Assembly (NCBI GenBank): GCA_024400305.1
Contig: JAKSMX010000008.1
Location: 1 to 64,000 of the forward strand
Source: Bacteroidales bacterium
GTDB lineage: Bacteria; Bacteroidota; Bacteroidia; Bacteroidales; F082
DNA length: 64,000 nt
Direction of reading: 5' to 3'
Shown: positions 56,225 to 64,000 of the stretch, piece after piece
Layout: each line of letters opens with the position of its first letter
Position numbering within the stretch: position 1 is the first letter of the stretch
Translations under genes and position numbers: made by a program
Notes under the pieces: model-generated
Database searches by the model: none
What the model was told of the DNA's origin: nothing
The model's input: the letters and a program-made list of their open reading frames with translations, nothing else

Positions 56225-58036
56225 TCATTCCTTCACCCACTTCCCGCTCCCAGCCTCATTTCCGCCGGAAATCACTTTCCATAAGTAAATCCCGGAAGAC
56301 AGACATTCAGTATCGATTGTTGTGACAGCACCAGAAATTTCACGTTTGCAGACGAGTCTTCCCGTCATGTCGTAAAGCTCCACGTGCGAGTCAGTGAGTG
56401 CGGTGCGGATGTTAAAAGCATTGTTTCCAGGGTTCGGATAGACATCGACTTGAACTGGATCCGAGACAATTTCCGCGACCGCGTCATACGGTCTCGGCTG
56501 CGGGAGCGGGAAGCCGCCGTTGATGCCTTCCACGTCCTCAACCCAGACGCATTCGCCCATGGCACCGGCGTTCAAGGCCTCAAGAAGGTCGGTGGTGCCG
56601 TACTGCGCCTCGTCAAGAACCCATGAAGTCGCCGAACCGCCTTCATCAAACGCGCTCGATTCAGGCAGATAAGTATAACTCGAACTTCCGATATTATAGA
56701 CATAAGCAGGAATGTCTTCGTTGCCGTAATAATAGCAGTTACGTATGTCATTTTCATTATGAAAAGCCGGAATGATACGACCGTAAATCTGGTTTGTCAG
56801 ATTCGGGTTGACAGGTTTTATGATTTGTCCAGCGTTATACACATTATACACGAAGCCGCTTGTCGGAGAGCCGGTGATGCCGCCCATCTGTGCGGTTGAA
56901 GGATCGGGGATATCCATAATTCCGATAAGGTTTCCCGTGTTGAAACAGTTGGAGATGGAGCCGTCGCTGCCCGCAATGCCGCCCACTAAAATCATGTCGC
57001 AAAATGCGTCACCAGTGACTGTGGCCATGTTGCCACTCATGCGGATAGTGGTGAAAATAGGCGTCCCGATGATACCTCCTGCGTTGCTGCCGCCTGTCAC
57101 CTCACCGGTCGGGTAGTTGAAGCAGTACTCAATCAAGCCGAAGGAACCGCCCTGCCCCACCATGCCGCCGGCGGTAATTGTTCCGGAGACCTTGCCGTAG
57201 TTGTCGCAATGGCGGATGATGAACGAGCCTTGGCCGACGATGCCGCCCGCCGCGTTGGTGTTCCACATGTCGCCGACCTCGCCGTTGTTCACGCAATGCT
57301 CGATCGCGAAGACACCGTTGTTCATTTCCGTATATCCCGCGATGCCGCCAAGAAACATTACGCCATCGGTGACGTATGCGTTGTTGACACAGTTTCTTAT
57401 GAAAACGGTGTCGTTGTCATTGTCATCTGCAATATAATGTCCGGCTATGCCACCGACCTTGCTTCCGTAAGCCCTCACCTCGCCGCTCACGGTGCAGCCT
57501 TCGATGTCGGTGTTGAACGCCTCGCCGACGACAATGCCCGTACTCGCCCCCTGCGTCACGCTGGCGTTTTCGATTATGAGGTTTCTCACCTCGGCGGAAT
57601 ATGTGCATCCGAACAGGCCAATGACATCGGCGTTGTCAACATGCATGTCGCTTATCACGTGGCCGTCGCCGTCGAAGACACCCATGAAAGGATAGGCCGG
57701 CTCCACGACATAGCTTATCTGGTTAAGCCATGTCACCTTCACAGTCCCGGCAGCCGTCCACATCTGCCCGCCAGCGCCGTTCAGGTTGATGTCGCCGGTG
57801 AGGATAAAATGCGCCTCGCTGTTCACACCATTATTAATATCGTATGCGAACAACGCCAGCTGTTCCGCCGTTGCGATCTGATAAGGGTTTTCAGGGGTGC
57901 CGTCGCCGCCGTCGTACGAACCGGCAACGGTGCCGTCCCAAGGAGTCTGCGCCCCGCACTCCATGAAAATGAATGCGAATGCCAACAGCGCACAGACCTT
58001 TTTCATTTGATTTGAATTTGTCAATTTTTTCTTCAT
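56225..58036 (-). CDS. Secreted GLUG-repeat protein with T9SS type A sorting domain
   Basis: 603 residues if started at 58036; a start at 58006 (MKKVCALLAFAFIFMECG) gives a tighter signal peptide and is possible. GLUG-type repeats cover ~140-430 (VIGLFGCTYSAEV, GGIAGHYIADD, GGIVGQGSFIIRHC, AGGIIGTPIF). Similar repeats occur in the 2734 gene and in surface adhesins. The C terminus is a T9SS signal (VYPNPGNNAFNIR, SGIYLWKVISGG). Probably an outer surface binding or adhesion protein. It runs divergently from the TPR/HTH gene. Confidence 0.83.
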   Translation of the reverse strand: MKKKLTNSNQMKKVCALLAFAFIFMECGAQTPWDGTVAGSYDGGDGTPENPYQIATAEQLALFAYDINNGVNSEAHFILTGDINLNGAGGQMWTAAGTVKVTWLNQISYVVEPAYPFMGVFDGDGHVISDMHVDNADVIGLFGCTYSAEVRNLIIENASVTQGASTGIVVGEAFNTDIEGCTVSGEVRAYGSKVGGIAGHYIADDNDNDTVFIRNCVNNAYVTDGVMFLGGIAGYTEMNNGVFAIEHCVNNGEVGDMWNTNAAGGIVGQGSFIIRHCDNYGKVSGTITAGGMVGQGGSFGLIEYCFNYPTGEVTGGSNAGGIIGTPIFTTIRMSGNMATVTGDAFCDMILVGGIAGSDGSISNCFNTGNLIGIMDIPDPSTAQMGGITGSPTSGFVYNVYNAGQIIKPVNPNLTNQIYGRIIPAFHNENDIRNCYYYGNEDIPAYVYNIGSSSYTYLPESSAFDEGGSATSWVLDEAQYGTTDLLEALNAGAMGECVWVEDVEGINGGFPLPQPRPYDAVAEIVSDPVQVDVYPNPGNNAFNIRTALTDSHVELYDMTGRLVCKREISGAVTTIDTECLSSGIYLWKVISGGNEAGSGKWVKE

Positions 58037-58077
58037 GATTTTGAAATTTTGTTGTTCAACCATTTTTGTATTTCTCG

Positions 58078-58085
58078 CAAAATTA
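58078..58085 (-). promoter_or_regulatory. -7 element for the GLUG gene
   Basis: TAATTTTG on the minus strand, 42 bases upstream of the 58036 start. Confidence 0.5.
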
Positions 58086-58225
58086 TACAAAATTTCCTCA
58101 AAAGAAGCAAAGTCAGCCCACGTAATGGCATTTGTCCCACCTATCGCATTTCATCATTCTGATTTTCAATATTTTAATTTTGAATGAAAATAAAATTGTC
58201 GCACCTTGTTCTTAAAAATTTTCTT

Positions 58226-58233
58226 TATTTTTG
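58226..58233 (+). promoter_or_regulatory. -7 element for the TPR/HTH lipoprotein gene
   Basis: TATTTTTG followed by GCAT, 22 bases before the ATG at 58255; it supports that start rather than the in-frame ATG at 58231. Confidence 0.55.
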
Positions 58234-58254
58234 CATTCTAAAATCAAAATTCAA

Positions 58255-59892
58255 ATGAGAAAAATCCTGAATATTTTCACCATCATCATTTTTGCTTCGA
58301 CAGCATTTTTTTCTTGCAAAAATGAAAACAGCGAGCAGATTGACGACCTTCTTTTCAAGATTCAAAGTCATGCAAAAGCCGACGAAAACGATCTGGCAAC
58401 GCTCGATTCCATCGGCCAACTTAAACTGACGGAAGAACAGAAAGCGCATCGCAGCCTTCTGAAAATCCGCGCTTACTGGCTCATGGGCAGGCTTGACGAG
58501 CCGGACTCCGACACTTTAATTAAGGTTGTATCAGACTATTACGAAAACAGCAGGGATTATTACATGAAAGCCAAGGCTTATTACATATTGTTCCGCATTG
58601 ATTACGATGTCAATAATGGTGTTGACCCTGACAACACGAATATGCTTCTGAAGGGCTTGAATGCCATCAACAAAGCCAAGAAAGTTGACAGCCGCATCGT
58701 CAAATACAGCGGAATCCCCAACGCTGACGATAAAGTCATCATTGAGAACCAGAAACATTGGATTTTGCTTGGACTTTCCAACTCATATCGAGGGATCGGG
58801 CGTTACGACGATGTGTTGAGCGTGACTACCGAGGCGGTGAATTTTTTCGAGAAACACGACATCGCCGTACCGGCATTTTGCTACAGTCAGATTGGCATCT
58901 GCCATTTCATCAACGGCAACGACAGCTGCGCCTATTATTGCAAAAAAGCACTTGACCTCAACATGCAGACAGACGATTACGCGATGATTTCCAATTCAAT
59001 GTTCTTTTACGGGGTGTGTTTCAGGAAAAGCAACCCGAAAAAAACTCTTGAAATCTATAAAGAGGCAAACCGCATCGCATACGAAAACAATGTCAGACAA
59101 AAGTACGATGCCGAAATCGGACAACTATATTATGAGTTAAACGATTATGATTCAGCACTTTATTACACAAACCGCGCCTTGGAAGCACACGACGGCAAAG
59201 AGCCGTTAGACCCCAATTTGCGAAACATTTACAGGACATTGTTCAAAACCCATTTGATGAAAGGCGATTACGAGGAAGCCACCATATACGCAAACAAATG
59301 TATTTCAATATTTTATAACGACAGGGAACGAGAAGAAACCGGGGTCGCATTAGAAGATTACAGGAAGAAAGTTGAGAATGAAAACAAAATTTACGCGAAA
59401 AAAATCAAAGTCACAACATACTTGATATTTGCAATCACCTTCGTTGTCATCATATTGATTATCATAATTATATCTCAAAAGATCATGCGAAGGAAAGAGT
59501 CGGAACGCATGTCGGCATTGCAGCTTTCGATGCGGCAGAGGCAAAACGTGCAGGACAATTGGCTCGTAAACAACAAGGTTTACAAGAAAGCGGTTTCGTT
59601 GGAGAAAGGGATTTTCGACAAATCGCTTGTCTTGTCGGACGGCGACTGGAAGGAATTCGTCAACATCACAAACATTGTTCACAATGGTTTCGTCATGAAT
59701 CTAAAGGAGTTACATCCATCGTTGACTGAAAACGACATTGAAGCATGTTGTTGCAGCCGGTATGGTTTCAACGACAAGACCATCGCGGCTTTGTGCGGGA
59801 TTGAGACCCGCTCGTTCAAGCGGCACCGCCAGCGTATCATGGAGAAACTCGGTGGCGAGAAAGGATTTCATGAGATGATGAAAGAGTTTTAA
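58255..59892 (+). CDS. TPR lipoprotein with membrane helix and cytoplasmic LuxR-like HTH (putative regulator)
   Basis: 545 residues. A lipobox-like N terminus (IIFASTAFFSCKN) is followed by TPR-like helical repeats (~90-375: YYMKAKAYYILFRID, GICHFINGNDSCAYYCKKAL, YDSALYYTNRALEA). A strong membrane helix (~395-420, YLIFAITFVVIILIIIIIS) precedes a coiled linker and a C-terminal LuxR-like helix-turn-helix (~505-540: FNDKTIAALCGIETRSFKRH). This layout, with periplasmic TPR sensor and cytoplasmic DNA-binding domain on one chain, is typical of Bacteroidota. It may regulate the divergent GLUG gene or other surface genes. The stop overlaps the convergent rimO stop by four bases. Confidence 0.85.
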   Translation: MRKILNIFTIIIFASTAFFSCKNENSEQIDDLLFKIQSHAKADENDLATLDSIGQLKLTEEQKAHRSLLKIRAYWLMGRLDEPDSDTLIKVVSDYYENSRDYYMKAKAYYILFRIDYDVNNGVDPDNTNMLLKGLNAINKAKKVDSRIVKYSGIPNADDKVIIENQKHWILLGLSNSYRGIGRYDDVLSVTTEAVNFFEKHDIAVPAFCYSQIGICHFINGNDSCAYYCKKALDLNMQTDDYAMISNSMFFYGVCFRKSNPKKTLEIYKEANRIAYENNVRQKYDAEIGQLYYELNDYDSALYYTNRALEAHDGKEPLDPNLRNIYRTLFKTHLMKGDYEEATIYANKCISIFYNDREREETGVALEDYRKKVENENKIYAKKIKVTTYLIFAITFVVIILIIIIISQKIMRRKESERMSALQLSMRQRQNVQDNWLVNNKVYKKAVSLEKGIFDKSLVLSDGDWKEFVNITNIVHNGFVMNLKELHPSLTENDIEACCCSRYGFNDKTIAALCGIETRSFKRHRQRIMEKLGGEKGFHEMMKEF

Positions 59893-61187
59893 TCCTTAAT
59901 CACCTCGCCGTAGCAGTCGAAATAGTCGGCCTGAACAATCTTCACGGTAACGAAAGTGCCGAGTTCCAACTTATTGTCTTTCTTTGAGATAAGGACCTCG
60001 TCGTCAACTTCAGGCGAGTCGTACTGGGTGCGGCCGACGTAATAATCGCCTTCGGTGCGGTCGATGAGAACCTTTTCGGTTCTGCCCAAGCGTTTTGAAT
60101 TGATTTCCAACGAAATATCCTGCTGGACATCCATGAATTTGCTCACGCGAGCCTGTTTCACGTCTTCCGGCACGTCGTCCTCAAGTTCGTAAGCCGGAGT
60201 GCCTTCCTCGGCGGAATAGGCGAAAACGCCGGCGCGCTCGAACCGCATCTCTTTTATGAAATCGATGAGTTCATTAAACTGCTCCTCCGTTTCGCCCGGA
60301 AAACCGACGATAAACGTGCTTCTGAAGGCAATGTCAGGAACGTAGCTTCTCACTTTCTTCACGAAACTGATGGTCTGCTCGCGGTCAACGCCACGGCGCA
60401 TAGCCTTGAGAATCTGTGTATTAACGTGTTGCAACGGCAGGTCGATATAATGACACACTTTCGGATTGTCGCGCATGAGTTCGAGAAGCTCGTCCTGAAA
60501 TCCGAGCGGGTAGCCGTAATGAAGCCTCACCCACTCTATCCCTTCAATCTCGGTGATTTTCCGCACAAGCTCGACGATATGCGATTTCCCGTCGAGGTCG
60601 TAGCCGTAATAAGTGAGATCTTGCGCTATGAGAATCAGTTCCTTGACGCCTTTCCTGGCGAGAAGCCGCGCTTCTTCAAGAAGGTTCTCCATCGGCACCG
60701 ACTTATGCTCGCCGCGGATCAGCGGGATGGCGCAGAAGGCGCAGCGACGGTTGCAGCCCTCGGAAATCTTCAGATACGCATAATGCGACGGTGTCGAAAG
60801 TACGCGCCCGCAGCAATAATCCGGGTTGCAGTCCGACTTAAGTATCTCGGCCGCAACATGTTGAACCGGCTCGACGCCAAAGAACGCATCGACTTCATGA
60901 ATCTCGTTCTTCAGTTCTTTCCTGTAACGTTGCGAGAGGCAGCCCATCACATACAACCTCTTGATTTTGTTTTCTTTACGCAATTCCGCATATTCAAGAA
61001 TCGTGTCGATTGACTCCTCCTTCGCGTCGCCGATGAAGCCGCATGTGTTGATAATCACGACATCGCACTTGCCGTCGCTGTCGTGGACGATTTTATATTT
61101 CTCACTTAAAAGAGCCGCGAGATGCTCGGAATCGACTTTGTTTTTCGAGCAGCCGAGCGTCACGATATTCAAAACTTCTTTCCGCAT
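59889..61187 (-). CDS. rimO: Ribosomal protein S12 methylthiotransferase RimO
   Basis: 432 residues. The N-terminal MTTase domain has the three auxiliary-cluster cysteines (TLGCSKNKVDS, NTCGFI, GCLSQRY). The radical SAM motif CNRRCAFC (CxxxCxxC) is near residue 146, and a C-terminal TRAM domain covers the last ~70 residues (RTEGDYYVGRTQYDSPEVD). It adds a methylthio group to Asp in ribosomal protein S12 (RpsL) using two [4Fe-4S] clusters. It starts 37 bases after ftsY, with no promoter between, so the two are probably one transcript. Confidence 0.96.
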   Translation of the reverse strand: MRKEVLNIVTLGCSKNKVDSEHLAALLSEKYKIVHDSDGKCDVVIINTCGFIGDAKEESIDTILEYAELRKENKIKRLYVMGCLSQRYRKELKNEIHEVDAFFGVEPVQHVAAEILKSDCNPDYCCGRVLSTPSHYAYLKISEGCNRRCAFCAIPLIRGEHKSVPMENLLEEARLLARKGVKELILIAQDLTYYGYDLDGKSHIVELVRKITEIEGIEWVRLHYGYPLGFQDELLELMRDNPKVCHYIDLPLQHVNTQILKAMRRGVDREQTISFVKKVRSYVPDIAFRSTFIVGFPGETEEQFNELIDFIKEMRFERAGVFAYSAEEGTPAYELEDDVPEDVKQARVSKFMDVQQDISLEINSKRLGRTEKVLIDRTEGDYYVGRTQYDSPEVDDEVLISKKDNKLELGTFVTVKIVQADYFDCYGEVIKD

Positions 61188-61224
61188 TCCTAAAACTCCT
61201 CAAACTTCTGACAACCTCAAGCAC

Positions 61225-62346
61225 CTAATTAAACAAACTGTTCACAAACTCCTGTCTATCAAATATTTGCAGGTTTTCCATCTTCTCTCCCACTCCGATG
61301 TATTTCACCGGAATCTTGAACTGGTCGGAGATACCGATGACGACGCCGCCCTTGGCTGTTCCGTCGAGTTTGGTGAGAGCCATGGCCGTGATGTCGGTCG
61401 CCGCCATGAACTGTTTGGCCTGTTCGATGGCGTTCTGGCCTGTCGAGGCATCGAGCACGAGAAGTACCTCATGCGGTGCGTCGGGGACGACTTTCTGGCA
61501 GACTTTCTTGATTTTCGAAAGCTCGTTCATCAGATTGACTTTATTGTGAAGACGTCCTGCGGTGTCGATGAGCACAACGTCAACGTCTTGAGCCACAGCC
61601 GATTTCACCGTATCGAAGGCGACTGACGCCGGGTCTGCGCCCATGCCTTGAGTGACGACAGGAACGCCGACGCGGTCGGCCCAGATCTTAAGCTGGTCAA
61701 CGGCAGCGGCGCGGAATGTGTCGGATGCGCCGAGCATCACCTTGAAGCCGGCGCGTTTGAAGTTATATGCAAGTTTCCCGATTGTAGTAGTCTTTCCCAC
61801 ACCATTGACACCGACGACCATGATGACGTACGGCTTCTTGTCTTCAGGAATGCGGAAAGTGCTTCCGTCGCCGGAGTTGTTCTCCTGCAGCAAAGCCATG
61901 ATTTCCTCACGAAGGATTCTGTTCAACTCGTTGGTTCCGAGATACTTGTCACGAGCGACTCTGTCCTGGACACGTTTTATGATCTTCAATGTCGTGTCAA
62001 CGCCGACATCAGAAGTAATGAGGATTTCCTCAAGATTGTCGAGGACATCATCATCGACGGTTGACTTTCCGACGATGGCTTTCGCGACACGGTCAAAAAA
62101 GCTGACACGTGTTTTCTTCAGGCTCTGGTCAAGGTCTTCTTTGGCCTGTTCGACTTCCTCCTTAGTGATTTCCTTCACTTCAGGCTCCTTCACGACGACA
62201 TCGTTCACCGGCTGCCCGACATTGGGAGTTTCAGCCTTCTCTTCTTTTTGAATTTCTTCAACTTTTGTTGTAACATTTTGATTTTCAGGAGTTACAACAG
62301 ATTCCTGATTTTCTTTCTTTCTCTTGAAAAACGAAAAAAGACCCAT
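61225..62346 (-). CDS. ftsY: Signal recognition particle receptor FtsY
   Basis: 373 residues. An acidic N-terminal A domain (~75 residues, Glu/Lys-rich) is followed by the NG domain: GVNGVGKTTTIGKLA (G1), DTFRAAAVDQL, DTAGRLHNK (G3) and TKLDGTAKGG (G4). It is the membrane-docked GTPase that receives SRP-bound ribosomes. It has its own promoter at 62369-62376 although it follows the rpmG-DUF4295 pair in the conserved phylum order. Confidence 0.97.
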   Translation of the reverse strand: MGLFSFFKRKKENQESVVTPENQNVTTKVEEIQKEEKAETPNVGQPVNDVVVKEPEVKEITKEEVEQAKEDLDQSLKKTRVSFFDRVAKAIVGKSTVDDDVLDNLEEILITSDVGVDTTLKIIKRVQDRVARDKYLGTNELNRILREEIMALLQENNSGDGSTFRIPEDKKPYVIMVVGVNGVGKTTTIGKLAYNFKRAGFKVMLGASDTFRAAAVDQLKIWADRVGVPVVTQGMGADPASVAFDTVKSAVAQDVDVVLIDTAGRLHNKVNLMNELSKIKKVCQKVVPDAPHEVLLVLDASTGQNAIEQAKQFMAATDITAMALTKLDGTAKGGVVIGISDQFKIPVKYIGVGEKMENLQIFDRQEFVNSLFN

Positions 62347-62368
62347 ATTTAATAATTTAAAATTTCCG

Positions 62369-62376
62369 CAAAGATA
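62369..62376 (-). promoter_or_regulatory. -7 element of the ftsY-rimO operon
   Basis: TATCTTTG on the minus strand, 23 bases upstream of ftsY. Confidence 0.55.
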
Positions 62377-62479
62377 GTAAAAATATCAAAGCGATTTCAT
62401 AAAATTTCGTCACGCCGATTATGCATACTTCATGCGATATTCAACAAAAATCAGCAAGAAAACACACTAAACCACAAAA

Positions 62480-62505
62480 AGCTCTCCCGCCGAAACGGGA
62501 AAGCT
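62480..62505 (-). terminator. Terminator after rpmG-DUF4295
   Basis: AGCTCTCCCG (62480-62489) pairs with CGGGAAAGCT (62496-62505) with one mismatch; on the minus strand it is followed by T5. Confidence 0.75.
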
Positions 62506-62533
62506 ATTCTGAATCAATTCAAAGAATAATCAA

Positions 62534-62686
62534 TTATTTCTTTGCAATGTATTCCTGAACCATGTCATTCGGGACAACTGCTTCATCGAAGTAGTATGCG
62601 CCTGTCTTTTCAGACTTCTTCATCTTAATGACCTTGGTATATTCTCTACCTGTCAAGTGCAATGATGCAACTGCTTTCTTTGCCAT
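62534..62686 (-). CDS. DUF4295 small basic protein
   Basis: 50 residues, starting MAKKAVASLHLTGREYTKVI and ending MVQEYIAKK. It is a Bacteroidota-specific family placed between rpmG and ftsY. The Lys content and the neighbours suggest a ribosome-associated protein, though its role is not established. Nine bases separate it from rpmG, and a terminator follows it. Confidence 0.88.
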   Translation of the reverse strand: MAKKAVASLHLTGREYTKVIKMKKSEKTGAYYFDEAVVPNDMVQEYIAKK

Positions 62687-62695
62687 ATCTAATAA

Positions 62696-62884
62696 CTATT
62701 TAATTTCTTTATGAACTGTGACTCTCTTAAGGATTGGGTTGTACTTTCTGAGTTCCAATCTCTCTGGGGTATTCTTCTTATTCTTCGTTGTTACGTAACG
62801 AGAAGTTCCCGGAATGCCGGTGGCTTTTTGCTCTGTGCACTCAAGGATGACCTGAACGCGCGCGTCTTTAACTTTCTTTGACAT
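62696..62884 (-). CDS. rpmG: 50S ribosomal protein L33
   Basis: 62 residues, highly basic, with the L33 pattern [29 protein letters not shown] and a final VTVHKE (the usual zinc-type CxxC pairs are absent, so it is the C-minus form). AAAGGAA lies ~10 bases before the ATG. In most relatives rpmB (L28) precedes this gene; here the upstream gene is ftcD, in the same orientation. Confidence 0.95.
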   Translation of the reverse strand: MSKKVKDARVQVILECTEQKATGIPGTSRYVTTKNKKNTPERLELRKYNPILKRVTVHKEIK

Positions 62885-62912
62885 ATCTCTATTCCTTTCA
62901 AAATTCGGAGTG

Positions 62913-62920
62913 CAAAATTA
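62913..62920 (-). promoter_or_regulatory. -7 element of the rpmG-DUF4295 operon
   Basis: TAATTTTG on the minus strand, 29 bases upstream of rpmG. Confidence 0.5.
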
Positions 62921-63010
62921 CAAATATTTTCATAATATTCACAACAATTGACTCAAAAATTTTTCAACTTTTTATTATTACGTTAATTATTTAATTATCA
63001 AATTATTATC

Positions 63011-64000
63011 TTATTCTTTGTTGATAATTTTATTGACCAACGCAAGGATTTCAGCTTCTTTTGCAATCGCGGCGGCCTCTATTTTCGCACCTTCAGCAAC
63101 GATATTGTCAGCAAATGCTCTGTCTTTAAGACCAGCGGCGTTGATTTTGACATTGAGATAAGCTCCCATGACAGCGCTTCTGCAACACAATGCGCCGACG
63201 CCAGCGTCTGACACCGAAGCCGGGTTTCCTTCCTTCGCCATCGCCTCGACGACATCGAACGCCTTGAACGCCACATTCATGGTCTTGAAAGGCACCTGTG
63301 TCGCATACTGTGACGCAAGTTCGAGGGCTTCCATCCTCGCGGCCTTGTCGGCGTCGGTCTTCTTAGGCATCTGCAACGCCGCCATGATCTTGTTGAAGGC
63401 GTTGGTGTCCTCGTCAACCAAAGCAAGCAGTTCGTCCTTGATGACCTGACCTTTCTCGGCCCACTGCGAGAACTCCTCCCAGCGGTCGTCCCAGCCCGGC
63501 TTGTGTGACGACAGGTTGGCAACCATCGTGCCGAGAGCCGCACCGAGGGCACCCATGTAAGCGGAGATCGAGCCGCCGCCCGGAGCCGGGCTTTCGCTCG
63601 CCGTCTCGTTCGCGAAACCGGTGCATGTCATGTCAACGAGCTTCTTCTCGCTGCTGTCTTCGATAAGATATTCGATGACTTTCTCCTTCGGGTTGAACGG
63701 TTTCAAATCGTCAAGGCCCATCGACTTGACGGCGATCTTCATGATCTCATCCTCGCTGATGCCGAGTGAACGCTGCTGTTTCGCGAGATAATATTTACCT
63801 GCGTCGATGAGGACTCTCTTCGGAATCAGGCCGACGATTTCGGCACCAGTGACGCGGACACCTCTCGCCGCGGCCTTGGCGCATACCTCGTCGAAGCACA
63901 CGTGAACCGGCGACACGTTGATGTTGGTGATGTTCATCGAGACCTGCGCGATGCCGTAAGCGTCGATGAACCAACCGATTGCCTTCGTACCTTTAAGAGT
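63011..64000 (-). CDS. ftcD: Glutamate formimidoyltransferase / cyclodeaminase (C-terminal part; 5' end outside window)
   Basis: 330 codons visible; the frame is open to the right edge, so the start lies beyond it. The left 110 residues are the end of the formiminotransferase domain (GWFIDAYGIAQVSMNITN, VTGAEIVGLIPKRVL). The rest is a complete cyclodeaminase domain (CTGFANETASESPAPGGGS, GALGAALGTMVANL, DAGVGALCCRSAVMGAYLN). The fused enzyme moves the formimino group of formiminoglutamate to tetrahydrofolate and releases ammonia, in histidine breakdown. Other hut genes may lie to the right. Confidence 0.93.
   Translation of the reverse strand, partial: TLKGTKAIGWFIDAYGIAQVSMNITNINVSPVHVCFDEVCAKAAARGVRVTGAEIVGLIPKRVLIDAGKYYLAKQQRSLGISEDEIMKIAVKSMGLDDLKPFNPKEKVIEYLIEDSSEKKLVDMTCTGFANETASESPAPGGGSISAYMGALGAALGTMVANLSSHKPGWDDRWEEFSQWAEKGQVIKDELLALVDEDTNAFNKIMAALQMPKKTDADKAARMEALELASQYATQVPFKTMNVAFKAFDVVEAMAKEGNPASVSDAGVGALCCRSAVMGAYLNVKINAAGLKDRAFADNIVAEGAKIEAAAIAKEAEILALVNKIINKE

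Noticed and set aside
57209-58015. 268-codon plus-strand frame
   Set aside because: Antisense to the GLUG/T9SS gene, no recognisable motif, no promoter.

Overview
The window reads as the chromosome of a member of the Bacteroidota, most likely order Bacteroidales. Three things point there. Almost every intergenic promoter matches the Bacteroidota -7 element TAnnTTTG, with A/T-rich leaders in place of Shine-Dalgarno sites. Several secreted proteins end in a type IX secretion (T9SS) type A sorting domain. At the right end rpmG, a DUF4295 gene, ftsY and rimO lie in the order usual for this phylum. No tRNA, rRNA, CRISPR array or complete insertion sequence was found.

Region 1 (1-13.8 kb) is accessory and repeat-rich. 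It holds secreted BspA-like leucine-rich-repeat and GLUG proteins sharing a short C-terminal tail, two AAA ATPases with a C-terminal PD-(D/E)XK-like (DUF4143) domain, two near-identical fragments of a third such ATPase, a Fic enzyme, and a T9SS cargo paired with an 80-residue protein that has a membrane-anchor tail. Low-complexity arrays, a 620-bp duplication and 21-23 bp tandem repeats sit between the genes.

Region 2 (13.9-36.5 kb) is mostly housekeeping: a TrmH-type methyltransferase, a HicBA toxin-antitoxin pair, a large T9SS cargo, a HAD phosphatase, psd-cdsA for phospholipid synthesis, idi, a divergent YchF-like GTPase, a DMT transporter, a GIY-YIG protein, a phosphotyrosine phosphatase (duplicated in part around a second Fic gene), rpsA, a 2-hydroxyacid dehydrogenase with an alpha-L-fucosidase, ferritin, DUF4301, methylmalonyl-CoA decarboxylase, rpe and pepD. 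Remnants of a probable restriction enzyme lie at 33.8-34.2 kb.

Region 3 (36.7-50.0 kb) is an AT-rich defence island. A DUF1016 gene that appears to have lost its nuclease domain precedes a six-gene operon. Four of the six genes (PAPS-reductase-like, large P-loop ATPase, PglZ, BrxL) form a type 4 BREX-like phage-defence set without a methyltransferase. The other two are a first gene of unknown function and an AlbA_2/HTH ATP-binding protein placed between brxP and brxC.

Region 4 (50.1-64 kb) carries a gingipain-like C25 peptidase and two other T9SS cargo proteins, a paralogue of the 6.6-kb ATPase preceded by its own 23-bp repeat array, a TPR-membrane-HTH lipoprotein likely to be a regulator, and the core genes rimO, ftsY, DUF4295, rpmG and a partial ftcD.

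The most interesting signals are the type 4 BREX-like operon with its two extra genes, and the tandem arrays with a shared GCCAAATG core next to two paralogous ATPase genes and one Fic gene.
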